Part shown: piece after piece, positions 10,883 to 22,343 of the stretch
Layout of the letters: the number at the start of each line of letters is the position of its first letter
Numbering within the stretch: position 1 is the first letter of the stretch
Position numbers and translations under genes: made by a program
DNA from: Papilionanthe hookeriana x Papilionanthe teres
Lineage: Eukaryota; Streptophyta; Magnoliopsida; Asparagales; Orchidaceae
Direction: 5' to 3'
DNA: 64,000 bases
NCBI GenBank assembly: GCA_022702705.1
Contig: CM040424.1
Location: forward strand, 79,549,452 to 79,613,451
The notes under the pieces: generated by a model
The model's database searches: none
What the model was told of the DNA's origin: nothing
The model's input: only the letters and a program-made list of their open reading frames with translations

Positions 10883-12591
10883 ATGGTGAGGTCTCCTTCT
10901 CGGGACGAAGTGGGGCTGAAGAAAGGGCCATGGACGCCGGAAGAAGACCAGAAGCTCATCGACTACATTCAGAAGCAAGGCAGCCATGGAAGCTGGAGAC
11001 ACCTTCCAAGGATAGCCGGACTTAACCGGTGTGGCAAGAGTTGCAGGCTCAGGTGGACCAACTATCTCCGGCCTGATATCAAGCGAGGCAAATTTTCAGA
11101 AGAGGAGGAGAAGCTCATAATCAATCTCCACTCAATGTTTGGAAATAAGTAAGCATTATATATATATGTCAACACTCAATAGAAATTATCTGATTATGGT
11201 ATATCATAGAAACATTTTAAATCATAGTTAGTGATTGCATTTTTAATATGAAAATAGCTAACTTTTGAATGATATTGTTCTTATTTTTGCTTTATAATAT
11301 ATTTATCTATGTACTATGTTTTATACTATGCTGCAAGACAAGATAATGGTTCCCGACCTATTTCTTATTATATATATTATGAAGATGATGACCAAGTCAA
11401 TAATTTTTAGGTGAGGCTCATAAATTAGTTTTAATTATTTAGTGGAGGAACAGCTTAGGCGTGTGGTATTGAAAATATTACATAATAAAGACATATTAAT
11501 AGATATCTAGTAAATATAAAGACATTTAAAATAGCATAAATCTTATATATAATTACCAATACAATGATAGTATATTAATAAATTAAGGAAAATAGATATT
11601 ACATAAAAATACATATTAATTTGATATATACAGATCAAATTCTTAAGAAAATAAATATTCTTATATTTTTTCATCTAATATATCTCCTTGAAATCAAAAT
11701 AAATAACAATTTTTCATTTCTTGCCATTGCTATGTATATGATTGTCTGTTGCTTTATATATTTAGGTGGTCTTTGATCTCTACAAAGTTACCAGGAAGAA
11801 CAGATAACGAGATAAAAAATTACTGGAACACACACCTCAAAAAGAAGCTCCTTTTAATGGGCATCGATCCGGTCACCCATCGCCGGAGAACTGATCTCGA
11901 GCTCCTTGCCAACTTTCCTAAGCTTCTATCCTCCTCTACAAACAACAGCAGCTTTATAAATTCATTAATGGAGAACTCCCTTGGGCTTCAAGCTGACACA
12001 GTGCAGCTAGCTCGAATTCAGCTAATGCAAGTTTTATTTCAAGTTTTACTCAAAACTGCTTCCTTTTCTTCTTCTTCTTCTTCTTCATCTTCTTCAAATC
12101 CAAGTGCATATTCAAATTTGGTTTTGAGCAATCTCTTAAGCTCATCACAGCTTCCTCCACTTCAAACCTTCTCTAATAACTCCAGTGGCTCCTCTCTTCC
12201 TCTTGAGACTTCATCGTTTGGAGAATCATTTCAAACTCCTACTCATAACCATGATTTTCCTGTTCAGAATTCAGAAAATAGCAGCAAACAATTACTGTTC
12301 CATTCTAACGGTAACAATATGTTAGCATCAACTGAAAGCTATTCGGTTGATCAGAAACAAGATCAAATTGATTTGAATGAAACTTCTGCTGCTAATTCTG
12401 TGAACACAAGGGCTATGGATACATTAAATTTGATAGAGCTGGATGATGCTGATCTTAGCTGGAAGGATGTTCTTGAGTAAGTTCTTATCATGTTTACATG
12501 CAAATTTAAATTATTTTTTAAACTTAAATTCAGGATTTAAGAATAGTTTATAACATAATTTTTTTATTGTTGCAGCCAAATATATTGGTAG
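10883..12591 (+). CDS. R2R3-MYB transcription factor, MYB9/107 or MYB93-like
   Basis: Exon 1 is 10883-11148 (M-V-RSPSRDEVGLKKGPWTPEED). The intron 11149-11765 (GTAAGC...TTTAG) falls at the conserved GN-K/W position inside R3. Exon 2 runs from 11766. R2 and R3 are complete, including LNRCGKSCRLRWTNYLRP and LPGRTDNEIKNYWNTHLKK. GIDPVTHRRRTDLELLANFP follows, as in subgroup 10/24 MYBs, whose Arabidopsis members regulate suberin. Exon 2 can end at TAA 12480 (326 aa, ending SWKDVLE). Better, a perfect GTAAGT donor at 12477 joins a TTGTTGCAG acceptor at 12575, giving a mini-exon 12576-12591 and an ending SWKDVLDQIYW (330 aa). The usual first MYB intron is absent. R2 has one extra residue (QGSHGSW), making the first Trp spacing 20 instead of 19. 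A Ser run lies near residue 155. A nuclear, DNA-binding role is inferred from the family. Confidence 0.93.
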
Positions 12592-14823
12592 AAATTAACT
12601 TAGAAGAAAATGGAGAATACACACAGAGGAAAGAAAGACCTGTAAATAAGAAGATCAGCCTCAAGCAAACCTTGTTATAGAACATTAAGTACGTACCAGA
12701 TTGAGACCTCAAATTAGAACACATGTTTTCTAAAAAGAAATGTGATTCAGAGAGATGAAACAGTCCTGTGAATGTATTAAGTTATATAATTCAACATTTT
12801 ATAAATATGAATTACTGCTATTCTCTTCTCTTTATAATGAATTAAATCTTGCATCTTTATCCTTGGATCTGCAAAAGTTTCTATTTTTAAGCGTTGGATG
12901 GAACAACTGTTGATCAAAATATAGTTCTAATATTAATTAATTGTAGTGAGGAGAGGTGGCAGAAGTTGACAAAGGTATGTTCTTTTCAGAAAAACTGATA
13001 AGAAGATAAAAAGATAATTTTTATTACAGATTGACTTTAATCTATTTTCTGAAAGTCCAATGTAAAAGTGCTTTTATTTGCTTTCTTTCAACGAGTGACA
13101 TCAGAAAAAAAAAAATATTTAAACTGTAAAATTGGGAAATGAATTATAGATATGATGCCACATGTATAATGTAACACATTATAAAATTGTATTATTTTCC
13201 TTGGGAAAAAAGTCGTTTTTATAGTTACCAAGTAGGTAAATGACTCATTCCTTTGGTTTCAAGTCATTGACCGCACCAACATAAACCTAACAGCTTCTGA
13301 TCAGCCATCTCTGCATTCTCCCTTTCAGCACACAAGGTCTCACGAGCTCTGAAATTCTTTTGTTATAATAATAAGTGGATGTGTGTTTGAAGCTTCTATC
13401 AATGTCAGATTAATATTGGTGGGGTTGATGTAAGCAATTTAATTATTGTATTATGGAAAGGCTAATTTTAGGGATAGCTTTGTTACATTAGAAAGAGAAC
13501 ATGTTCTACGGATTCATATTCAATACATTTTAAATTGGGAAGCTGAATTTTCCCCCTGAGTTACACGTTGAAAATAAGCTTAAATTGTTCTAGGGATGCT
13601 TCACAAAAAAATAAAAAAATAATAAAAAAAAAGTTTTATACTTTTGTAAGCATTTCAAATATACTTTTTTTCTTTTTGAAAGAAAATGTAATTTTTGTAC
13701 CATCTGCCCAAAAAATGATATCATTACTATAGGTTAAAAGAAATGGTCCAAATTATAAATTTTTTTTTTTCATGAAGCTTAGTTGAGTTTAACCTATATA
13801 TGGGAAGGGATGAACAAATCTTTCTTTAAATTGAGCTTATCCAATCAGTAAGGATGAGGTCCTAGGACAACTATGAAAAAGCTTTGGAAGTTCAATTAAG
13901 CTTGGGTCAAGCTAATTTGGCTAAAATTAGTCAAGTTGGGTTATACAAGATTTAAGTTCAATTACTCACCTTATAAGTTAAGATAATGTGTACCTTCATT
14001 TCTAGGAATATTTAAGACACTTAATTAGGTTAAGGGCCTAACTTCAATTTGACTTGACTAGGTTAAATAAAAAATAATTAGGCATTTTAGAAAATTTAGG
14101 CTGGCTTCTTCTAAATCTAGTCAACATAGAGCTATAGGTCTATTAGGTCTTTAATCAACTATTGGTGCTAAAGTTGGTGATGGTTTCATAATATAATTAG
14201 CTTGAATCATGCCAACTTGACTAAAAGGGTCATATTAGGTTTTATTGATCAAGATTGAGATGATGTAGGTCTGTGCTAGATCTAGTTTACCTTATGATAA
14301 ATTCATCGAGTCCTATGATCTTTAATTCACCATGAGTCAATTCATGATGAACAAAATTTCATAGAACTAAAACTTAGATTGTTAAAAACTTTGTTGAACC
14401 TCACATGAGGTTAAAATTGGGTCAAATCTTGCAAAAAAAAAAAGAGTAAATCAGTTTAATATGAGTCAAGCTAAGTATATGACCTAATCGTGAGCATTGA
14501 CGATTGTTGTTAAGTCCAATTACCATTATTTAGGACCAACCATGCTAAATCAGGTTTTCTAAGTCAAATCACATACACCGTAGAAGGGTCAAGTCTAAAT
14601 CTAAATGGAATTTATAATACCCTTGATCTAAATAAGGGCCTCAATAAGATCACTAAGATCTACCAGGTTATAACCATGTCAACTCCATGTTAGCGCCCTT
14701 GTTTATGGTAAAGTTATGCTAAGTTTTGGGTTTGGTTAAAAGCAAAATAGCCACTTAAGTTTGGGTTTAGTGATTAACTAAGGTGTATATATAGTTCTAA
14801 TGAAGAATATGATAGAAGTCAAT

Positions 14824-14831
<8 letters not shown>
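12592..14831. other. intergenic, AT-rich, no gene recognised
   Basis: This begins with the MYB 3' UTR. No coding region or clear transposon terminus is visible. Between 13.8 and 14.7 kb, degenerate 'ggttaag' and 'ggtcaag' words recur, suggesting an old decayed repeat, but no unit can be delimited by eye. Confidence 0.5.

Positions 14832-14903
<72 letters not shown>
14832..14903. repeat. (TA)n microsatellite, about 72 bp
   Basis: Perfect TA alternation between unrelated AT-rich flanks. Confidence 0.97.
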
Positions 14904-14907
<4 letters not shown>

Positions 14908-17900
14908 ATCTAACTTTGGTTAATTGATAATTCTAGTTGAAAGTAGCGCTCACTAGGTCGTCTAATCACTTAGGGAGGGCTTGGGTCAAATCTTGGGGTC
15001 ATAACATCATCAAACTCTAGATTATTCTACTACCACTCTAAGTTAGGTTAAGAAAATTCGAGGCTTAACATGTTTCAGGGTTTCCCAACATAAATGTTAG
15101 AGTTCAATAAGATCATGAAGGATTAAAATGGATCAAGAAACTTAAAAATTAAATCTAAAAGAAATTAAGGTGATTTAAAGGAGACCACTCATAATATCAG
15201 AGAAAAATCTAATGGTTTCTTTAATATTAACAAATTTAATTATATAAAAAAACTGGATTATATTAAGTTTATCTAATATTTTGTTGAGTCAAATTAGATT
15301 AGTAAAGGCTAATGGGGGTAATGAATAAATAAGTCCACATGCCTCAAGATTAATCACCTAAGAAAAAAAAAATGATTAAGTCACTTAAATTAATTATGAT
15401 CCCATGATCATCATAAAATGACTACATTAACTACATATTGATCTAAACAATTGATGTAACATGGACTCTATGTGAAAAATGAATTAATTAAAACGTACTA
15501 AGAATGGATCTTAGAGCCTCCAAAGGTCAAATTGTGATAGACAAGAGTCCTAGTACCTTTAATGGTCACAGAATTCTTAATACCAGTGTTATAAGTTTGA
15601 ATTTGGCCTAAGGGGATGAATAGTATGTCTGAAACTAATCTGCAATAAAAGAAAAGATCAACTATCTAATCCCTCAGTTGCTAGGTACCCTTAAAATGTT
15701 TTTAGATAAATATGCCTTCAAGAGTTTTTAGGATAGCAGAGTCCTCAAAAGAATATATAAAGATAAAAGATTTATTGTAAATATTTAATAAAATTTCTTA
15801 TATATTCGAGATTATTTAATTAATAAGTCAATAACCTGATCAAAATCCCTTTAATTGCAACCATTCCATGAACCAAACATATATACCTCTTTGATTTTAT
15901 TATTAAATGGTATATAATTATTAGAGAAGTTTCCACAAATACATCAACATATGGCAGAGAAAAATTTACCCAAGTAGAAGTTTGCCGAGGATGTTAATGT
16001 AAATATTAGTTTGAGATTGCAGTTAGGGTACCCTCTAATATTGATTTTTCTTATGGAGTTCATATATCAAGTTTCCCAACAACAAACATGGTTGAAATAT
16101 TTTCATGAACATCATTTGACGTTGTAGCCATAATCCCCTTAGCTCATTTCTCATGTATTATGTCAAATTATAACGTGCTAGAATATTTACAAAGGTAGAA
16201 GAAAACCTTATTATGTTAGCATTAAATACAAATTATACTGGTTTATACTGAAGTTGAGAGGAGCACCCGAGAAATACATGTTTTTTTATGAAATTTAAGG
16301 GGAAAAAAATAATGTGATTTGAATTAGTTGAAATAATAATACTAGCAATGCATTATGAACATGACATATATGATAATTAGATTAATGTAATGTAAATTTT
16401 ATTTTGAGAATGTAGTTAGGATTCCTCTCTAATATTGATTAGATTCACATGGAATTAATATATTAATTTTCCCAACAACAAACATGGCTGAAATATTTTC
16501 ATAAACATCATGTTACATTGTAGCCATAGTCCCCTTAGCTCACTTCCCATATATTATGTTAAAGTATAGCATGCTAGAATATTTAAAATGGTAGAAGTAA
16601 ATATTATTCTGTTAGGATTAAATACAAATCACATGTGCTTATAAAGCAGCTGAGAATATCACTCAAGAGATTCATGATTTTTAATGAAAACTTAAGAAAA
16701 CAAATCACAGGGTCTGACCTATAGTACAAATAAACTATAAAGATATTTTCTATTAATAAAATTGTTGAGATATTTGAATTATTACTACATGAAAGTGCAT
16801 TATCTTGGTTGCTCTCTTTATTGGGGGTGAGACTGAAAAAATGTAAAGGCAAGTGTTGATATTTGATATATAGTAATTTTTAATTATTGGTATTGCATTA
16901 CAATCAGTTGAGAATCTCAAGTGAGATAGTGATCTACTAGATTATTCTTCTTATATATTAGGAGACAACTGATTAGAAAGACAAATATACAACATCAATG
17001 AGTGGCATATGTCAAATGTTTTTAAAATTTAGATGATAAGCAGCTATAAACATTAAATTTTGGGCAATGGCTTACTTGATTGTTTTCCATATAAAAAAAG
17101 ACATTGACAATTATGAAGGAGAGATTCAAATAATAATGACTAAGAAAATTACGTAATTGCAAGCATCAAATATAGATCAATCAAGAAAGTAGGACATCAC
17201 ACACATATCAATATTCTATTCAATCATTTCCTTCGTTGATGAGAGGTTGATAAATGTTAGATATTGAGAGATGTCAATAGTTGATGGTCTTCGCAAGTTT
17301 TCTCTTAATGAAAGGTAAGGTGGGCATAGAATGAAGGTGGCTAATAGGTATTGAAAATTGGCATGCATTGAATGAATATTGATTGGGAATATCGTACATC
17401 ACTAGATGGTTAATGGTTTTCTTAATCATTAACCTTGTTGTAGGAGAACGGGTATTGAATATCAGTGACTAATAATATTTAGATACTACCAAGCATTATA
17501 TGATGATCAATTTGAAACTTTGGACCTTAACTAAAAGTCAATGATCTCATTTTCTTCTTCTTTTATGTTCAGAGACTGATAACCAAAATAGCAGTAATAA
17601 ATATCAATGATTGAAAAGTGTCATACATTAACTAGCATCAGATTACGGTGTACTAAGAAAGTATTACATTGGCTGACAATTGAATGTCTACTATATCATT
17701 CTCCTTATAAAGGAAAAAGTGATAAGCAAAGAGGCAAGCCTCATAATTCAATGGCTATAGATATTTAGTCTACATATGATCGATATAATGCTTGCCAAAG
17801 AATGTTAAATGTCTAGTGACTAATCATTCTTGTGCAGAGAAGTTCAAATGATTAGGAAGGTTAATTTCAAATGTTGTTTATTAAATGACTATATGTGAAC

Positions 17901-17994
17901 GTTGGTGGACATCAATGTTGGGTAACAATAGTGACTACAAACAACAAGAAGGTCTGTATTTTACTTTTAAAAACTTAATATTAGTGATTAGGAT
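14904..17994. other. intergenic DNA with old, diverged repeats
   Basis: No gene is supported. From about 16.9 to 17.95 kb, related phrases of the form 'atatcaatgattg...gtgtcatacatt' return roughly every 70-150 bp (near 16960, 17250, 17350, 17455, 17600, 17670 and 17900). This could be a decayed tandem array. Confidence 0.4.
16003..16690 (+). repeat. diverged direct duplication, two units of about 300 bp
   Basis: Unit A (about 16003-16300) and unit B (about 16392-16690) share long matching stretches, such as TTTCCCAACAACAAACATGG, TTGTAGCCATA, CCCCTTAGCTCA and GCTAGAATATTTA, in the same order. The offset is roughly 390-415 bp. Divergence is substantial, so the duplication is old. No coding sense was found in either unit. 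Confidence 0.7.
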
Positions 17995-18395
17995 TTGAGT
18001 GTGATGCACGTAAATATGAAAGTTTAGGTGCTAGATATGTGAATATGTATGATTTGCGTGGTATATTTGTTAATGCCGCTGAATTATAAGGTAAATAGCA
18101 TGTTTATATCTGTTTGAAATAGACAAATTATCTCGTAATTGTGTAATTTTCTTTTATCCTATATGATTACAGTGCTATTATTTTTTTCAAAAATTTACAT
18201 ACTTCGACATAAGTCTTATGTATTTACATATCTAGCACCTAAAGTTTGATATTTACACTTATAATATTTTGGTGTCATAAAATTATGCGTAAAATATTCT
18301 ATATATTATTTATAAATTTTTGATGTGATTGTTAAAAATTTGAGTGGTATGTTTGTAAATATAAATGTTTAGGTATTAGATATAATCTCATGTGG
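17995..18395. mobile_element. palindromic MITE family, copies 1-2
   Basis: A right arm (TAAATATGAAAGTTTAGGTG, about 18010-18045) is followed by a full left arm (about 18187-18280) and right arm (about 18330-18385). The arms are reverse complements: 'tatgtatttacatatctagcacctaaa' style on the left, 'tttaggtattagatata' style on the right. The same family recurs at 29.5, 39.0, 40.3, 41.7, 50.0, 53.4, 54.4-55.2 and 57.4 kb. Confidence 0.6.
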
Positions 18396-18655
18396 AGTAG
18401 TATAATATGCTTGCATGCGCACATAATTTTATTATAATTAGTTGAGATCAAAGAATTAGTAGGTAATAATTAGTTTTAATCAACCTACATAAGCATAGTA
18501 ACTAACATTCCAATTTCGGTATTTTATGATGCATTATAGTTGTTATTGATGAGCTCCAATTCAAAAAAAAAATATTACATATGTTGTATGTATTTATACG
18601 GACAACCAATAAAGTTCAAGCATATATTGTATATATTACAATATTAAATTATTAT

Positions 18656-18985
18656 TAGGGGGTGTAAACGAACCGAACACGAGCGAGCCTGGACTCAACT
18701 CATTAAAAAATATCACAGTTCGTGTTCGACTCGTTTATATTTCGAACACAAAAAATTTGTTATTATTCGGCTCGTTTGCTTAGCGAGCCGAACACGAACT
18801 TTTCGTGAACATAAGAATTATTTTGACAACCTTAGTCATGCATGCATGCAGCTGTTAAAAAAATATAATTGTTTATGTTTGACTCGTTTATATATCGAGC
18901 TCAAAAAACTTGTTCGTGTTTGACTCACTTGCTTATCGAGCCGATCACTAGTATTCACGGATAACAAACTATTTTGACAACCCTA
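18656..18985. mobile_element. hAT-type MITE, about 330 bp
   Basis: Ends are TAGGGGGTGTAAACGA and ...TTTTGACAACCCTA. The interior is rich in 'cgagccgaacacga' and its complement, the same family as the element at 54452. The flanking 8-mers ATTATTAT and ATCATGAT match at 6 of 8 positions, as expected for an old hAT insertion. Confidence 0.6.
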
Positions 18986-19618
18986 ATCATGATTGATTAT
19001 TTGTACATACATATATACGGACAACATACGTAATATTTCTGTACAGCTCAGACACGATACACAATACACGATACACGATACAAGCTTACATTACACAGTT
19101 CACTAATTTGTAATCAAATTTGGGTTTAATTTATCATTCATACAATATATAAAACATTTTTTTTTTTGTAATTCTTGAAAAAAAAAATAAATCACGCATG
19201 TACCAAATATAAACATGGATAATGATGACCATGACGATTAAGGATGTAAGCATTTTGATAGACTAAAATATGGTTTAGGGCTGAGATATATGTAGATTAT
19301 AATCTCTCTTTGATTAATTCTTTGTTAATATAAACTATATATTTACTATCATCACTTAACCATTTTTTTCCTTCCAACAACTACTTTGTACCAACTTGCA
19401 ACCTCTTTTACATGGCCAATGAATTTCTTTCTTAAGGTTGTGAAGTGGTTAAATATGGAAGGGTTTTCTAGTTGCTCTTGCAAATGGCAAATGAATTTTT
19501 TTTTTTTTTTTTAGTTTGGTTGATTAATTTAATATTTCAAAAATATAATGCATGGATTACTTTTTATAAATTGATTGTAAAATTATAGTTAAGAAAATAG
19601 GCTTTTAGGATATTGATG

Positions 19619-19625
<7 letters not shown>

Positions 19626-19691
<66 letters not shown>
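19626..19691. repeat. (TA)n microsatellite, about 66 bp
   Basis: Perfect TA alternation. Confidence 0.97.
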
Positions 19692-19696
<5 letters not shown>

Positions 19697-19948
19697 AATA
19701 ACAAATTTTTAATAATTATCAGATGTTAATAAAATCTTGAAAATAGCTTCTCATCATAAAATATCTGAAAATTAAAAAAAAAAAATAGTTCTTCAAAAAA
19801 TACTATGATGATAGTCTTAAAAACAATGCACGTAAAAAATTATCTCAAAACAAATCCAAAATTGAATATCCCATAATTTTGAGTAAATAAACCTCTACTT
19901 TTATTATTAATTTTTTCATAATCTTAAAGTGCATAAGCTTTAATTTTA

Positions 19949-20078
19949 TCTTTTTTTTTTTTTTTTTTTTTTTTGGAGAAAAATGGGTCAGAAGGGTAAT
20001 ACACACATTTTGAACCCACGACATCATGGTAGGAGACTGCATTGATCAACCACTACGTTGTAGATAATTGTGTCATCT
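19949..20078 (-). mobile_element. tRNA-derived SINE with poly(A) tail
   Basis: On the - strand from about 20078 there is a box-A-like TACAACGTAGTGG, then about 32 nt later a box-B-like GGGTTCAAAAT. A short body follows, then a poly(A) tail of 24 nt (the T run at 19951-19974). It is flanked by near-identical duplications: GCTTTAATTTTA at 19937-19948 and GCTTTCAATTTTA at 20079-20091 (+ strand). Internal Pol III promoter boxes, an A tail and a 12-13 bp duplication together define a SINE mobilised by a LINE. It encodes no protein. Confidence 0.82.
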
Positions 20079-20141
20079 GCTTTCAATTTTACTTTCACCT
20101 TTCTTAGGCAGCTTCCCATTTAATGGGGTCCAAATATTAGG

Positions 20142-21480
20142 CGTTACAAGAAACTAATAGAATTGCTAAAACACATGAGTCTTCAGATATAATAAAAAGT
20201 ACTTTTAGCAGCGGTTTAAACCATCATAATAAATTTTGCAACCGTTTTAAATCACTAATGTTGAGAAATTTAGGGCAAATAAAAGCAAGAATCGACACAA
20301 ATCCAGAAGAAAACACAGAGGTTTAACAAGATTTGACAATGTCACTACGTCTTTGAGAGCAGAGCAGTGACTTTTCCTTTAATTTAGAAAAAAAGTTCAG
20401 TACATACCTATAGAATTACACATCAAATATATAGATAAAACTCACAGATAAAAATACTAAAAATGCCTGTAGCAGTTAATCGCAGAAGAAAATTGGACAG
20501 GCTCCATCCGCGACTTAAAGATGAAGGCGGGAGCTTTTTTTTATTTTTTTGCTTTTGTGTAACGAGCTCCACATAATAAATCTCCTACTTGAAGACAGGT
20601 ACACTGGCTACAACGTCTTCTTCCTCAAACTGATATCATCCACTGGCGGCGGCACCCTTTGTTCAAAATATTTACTTCATCTGCAGCCATCTTATATCAA
20701 TTTAAGGAAGTATACATTGTAGCCCGTGTAACAGTTTATGTCTTCTAAAAATCCAGAAAAGCAACTGCCATTTATGGCAGAAATTGGAGGCGTGAAGAGT
20801 AAGACAGGGCTCCCTCCATTATATTTGGTCTTCGGGCCTGCTTACGGGAAGAAGCAGGAAAGAATCGCAAGTCTCAAACCCTCTGTATGCCTCTTCCTTC
20901 GGAAAAAATATTATATAAGGACTCTACACGTAGAGCTACGAGGAGAGTCTGATCTCAGCCGCACATCAACCACTATTAGAGGAAATATGGATAAATATTC
21001 GTTAATAATCAATCTTTGATAGTCCTAACATTCTCATCAGACTTTTAGCGTTGTGGCTTCAAAGCTATCTAAAATGTGTACTTTTTTTATAATGTGTTGA
21101 TTATTGTCAGGTTTCATCAACTATTGTTACCAATCAGCCAGTATATCTACTAAAATAATTAAATTTAATGTATTTAGCTGATTGTATTTTATAATGTATT
21201 TAGCTTATTGTATTTTATAATGTATTTATCATTCTCATATTTGAAGTTATATATGAATATTCGTACATCGAGATCGTGGATGTACAACAGACTTTATCGG
21301 GATAGAAAATGGATCACCTAGGAGTTCTTGAATGGTGTCGAGGAATTTGTGGCAGCTATTTCTCAACTGCTGGTTTATCTATCTGAGGGTAGGTTTCGGT
21401 GTCCATGTTCGAAACATAGAAATCGAGCACACCTAATGCCTGAAGAAGCGAAAATGATGTTTACCTTATCATAACCTTGA
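20142..21480 (+). mobile_element. CACTA (En/Spm) transposon relic
   Basis: The left end CGTTACAAGAAA (20142-20153) resembles the CACTACAAGAAA terminus of plant CACTA elements. Subterminal 'gcagcggtttaaacc' words follow at about 20197-20250. At about 21265-21470 the + strand reads like the N-terminal transposase-associated domain: GVEEFVAAISQ and CPCSKHRNRAHL, with the W/CPC...CxNR pattern of PF13963. Frames are broken. The right end was not found. An LTR-like block sits inside it. Confidence 0.55.
20259..21030 (+). mobile_element. putative solo LTR inside the CACTA relic
   Basis: It begins TGTTGAG and ends CCTAACA, an inverted TGTTRG/CTAACA terminus. A TATA-like ATTATATAAGGACTC is at about 20908-20922. 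The interior contains text typical of plant copia-type LTR ends (GACAGGTACACTGGCTACAAC). No matching 5-bp duplication was seen (ACTAA on the left, TTCTC on the right), so the boundaries are uncertain. Confidence 0.4.
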
Positions 21481-21772
21481 AAGCTTTATAATCTACAAAT
21501 TACAACGAGCATTGTTATTATTGTTAAATATAACATGAATATATTAGTGTGACAAGCAATACATTTATTAGAAAAAGTGCATGAGCTCTATCTAAATGTC
21601 AAATGACTACATACAATAATAAACTTGTCATCAATTAGTATGATAAGGTTGTTTATGTTAGCTCTGAAACTAGTTTGACTTATTTTGTATGATTAGAATG
21701 TAATTTTAGTACAAGTAGCAATAATGACAGAAGTGTAACTTTGAGTGATAAAATTATTAAAATGTGTGAACG

Positions 21773-22343
21773 ATGGTGATATAGACGCGGATGTTATTAG
21801 TAGAATTCAAGTTGGTTGGTTGAAGTGGAGAAATGCTTCAGGCCTATTGTGTGATAGAAAAGTACAACTTAGACTGAAAGGAAAATTTTATTAGACGGTA
21901 GTGGGACCTGCAATGCTCTATGGCGTTGAATGTTTGCCTTTAAAAGAGAATCATAATATTAAGTTAAGTGTTGCCGAGACGAAAATGATTAGGTGGATGA
22001 GTGGATTTACACTCAGAGACAAAATGCGAAACGAATATACCCTTGATAGGTTTGGTGTAGCTCCAGTGACAGACAAAATTAGAGAGAGTCGTCTTAGATG
22101 ATTTGCTCACATTAAATGTTGACCATCTCATAATCCAATTAGGAGAGTAGATGTTTTAGATTCTTCTTATGCTAAAAATGACAGAGGTAGACCTAGGAAC
22201 ACTTGGCCTTTTTGTATAAAAGATGATCTTAATTTATTAAAATTAAATGAAAATATGACACTAAATAGGACGCAATGGAGAAAATGATTCGTGTAACTAA
22301 CCCCACTTAGTGCGATTAAGGTTTTATTGTTGTTGTTGTTGTA
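21773..22343 (+). mobile_element. RTE-clade LINE, 3' end with (TTG)n tail
   Basis: The translation matches the C-terminal part of the plant RTE ORF: ASGLLCDRKVQLRLKGKFY, then PAMLYGVECL, SVAETKMIRWMSGFTLRDK, RGRPRNTW and LNENMTLNRTQWRK. Stops at about 21891, 22098 and 22120 break it. It ends CCCCACTTAGTGCGATTAAGG plus (TTG)n, the usual RTE 3' tail. Fragments of the same family occur at 32.3, 40.7, 45.1 and 52.3 kb. Confidence 0.85.

Noticed and set aside
12471..12480. TAA at 12480 taken as the only MYB stop
   Set aside because: Kept as an alternative only: a perfect donor overlaps it and a well-placed acceptor follows, giving a more family-like end.
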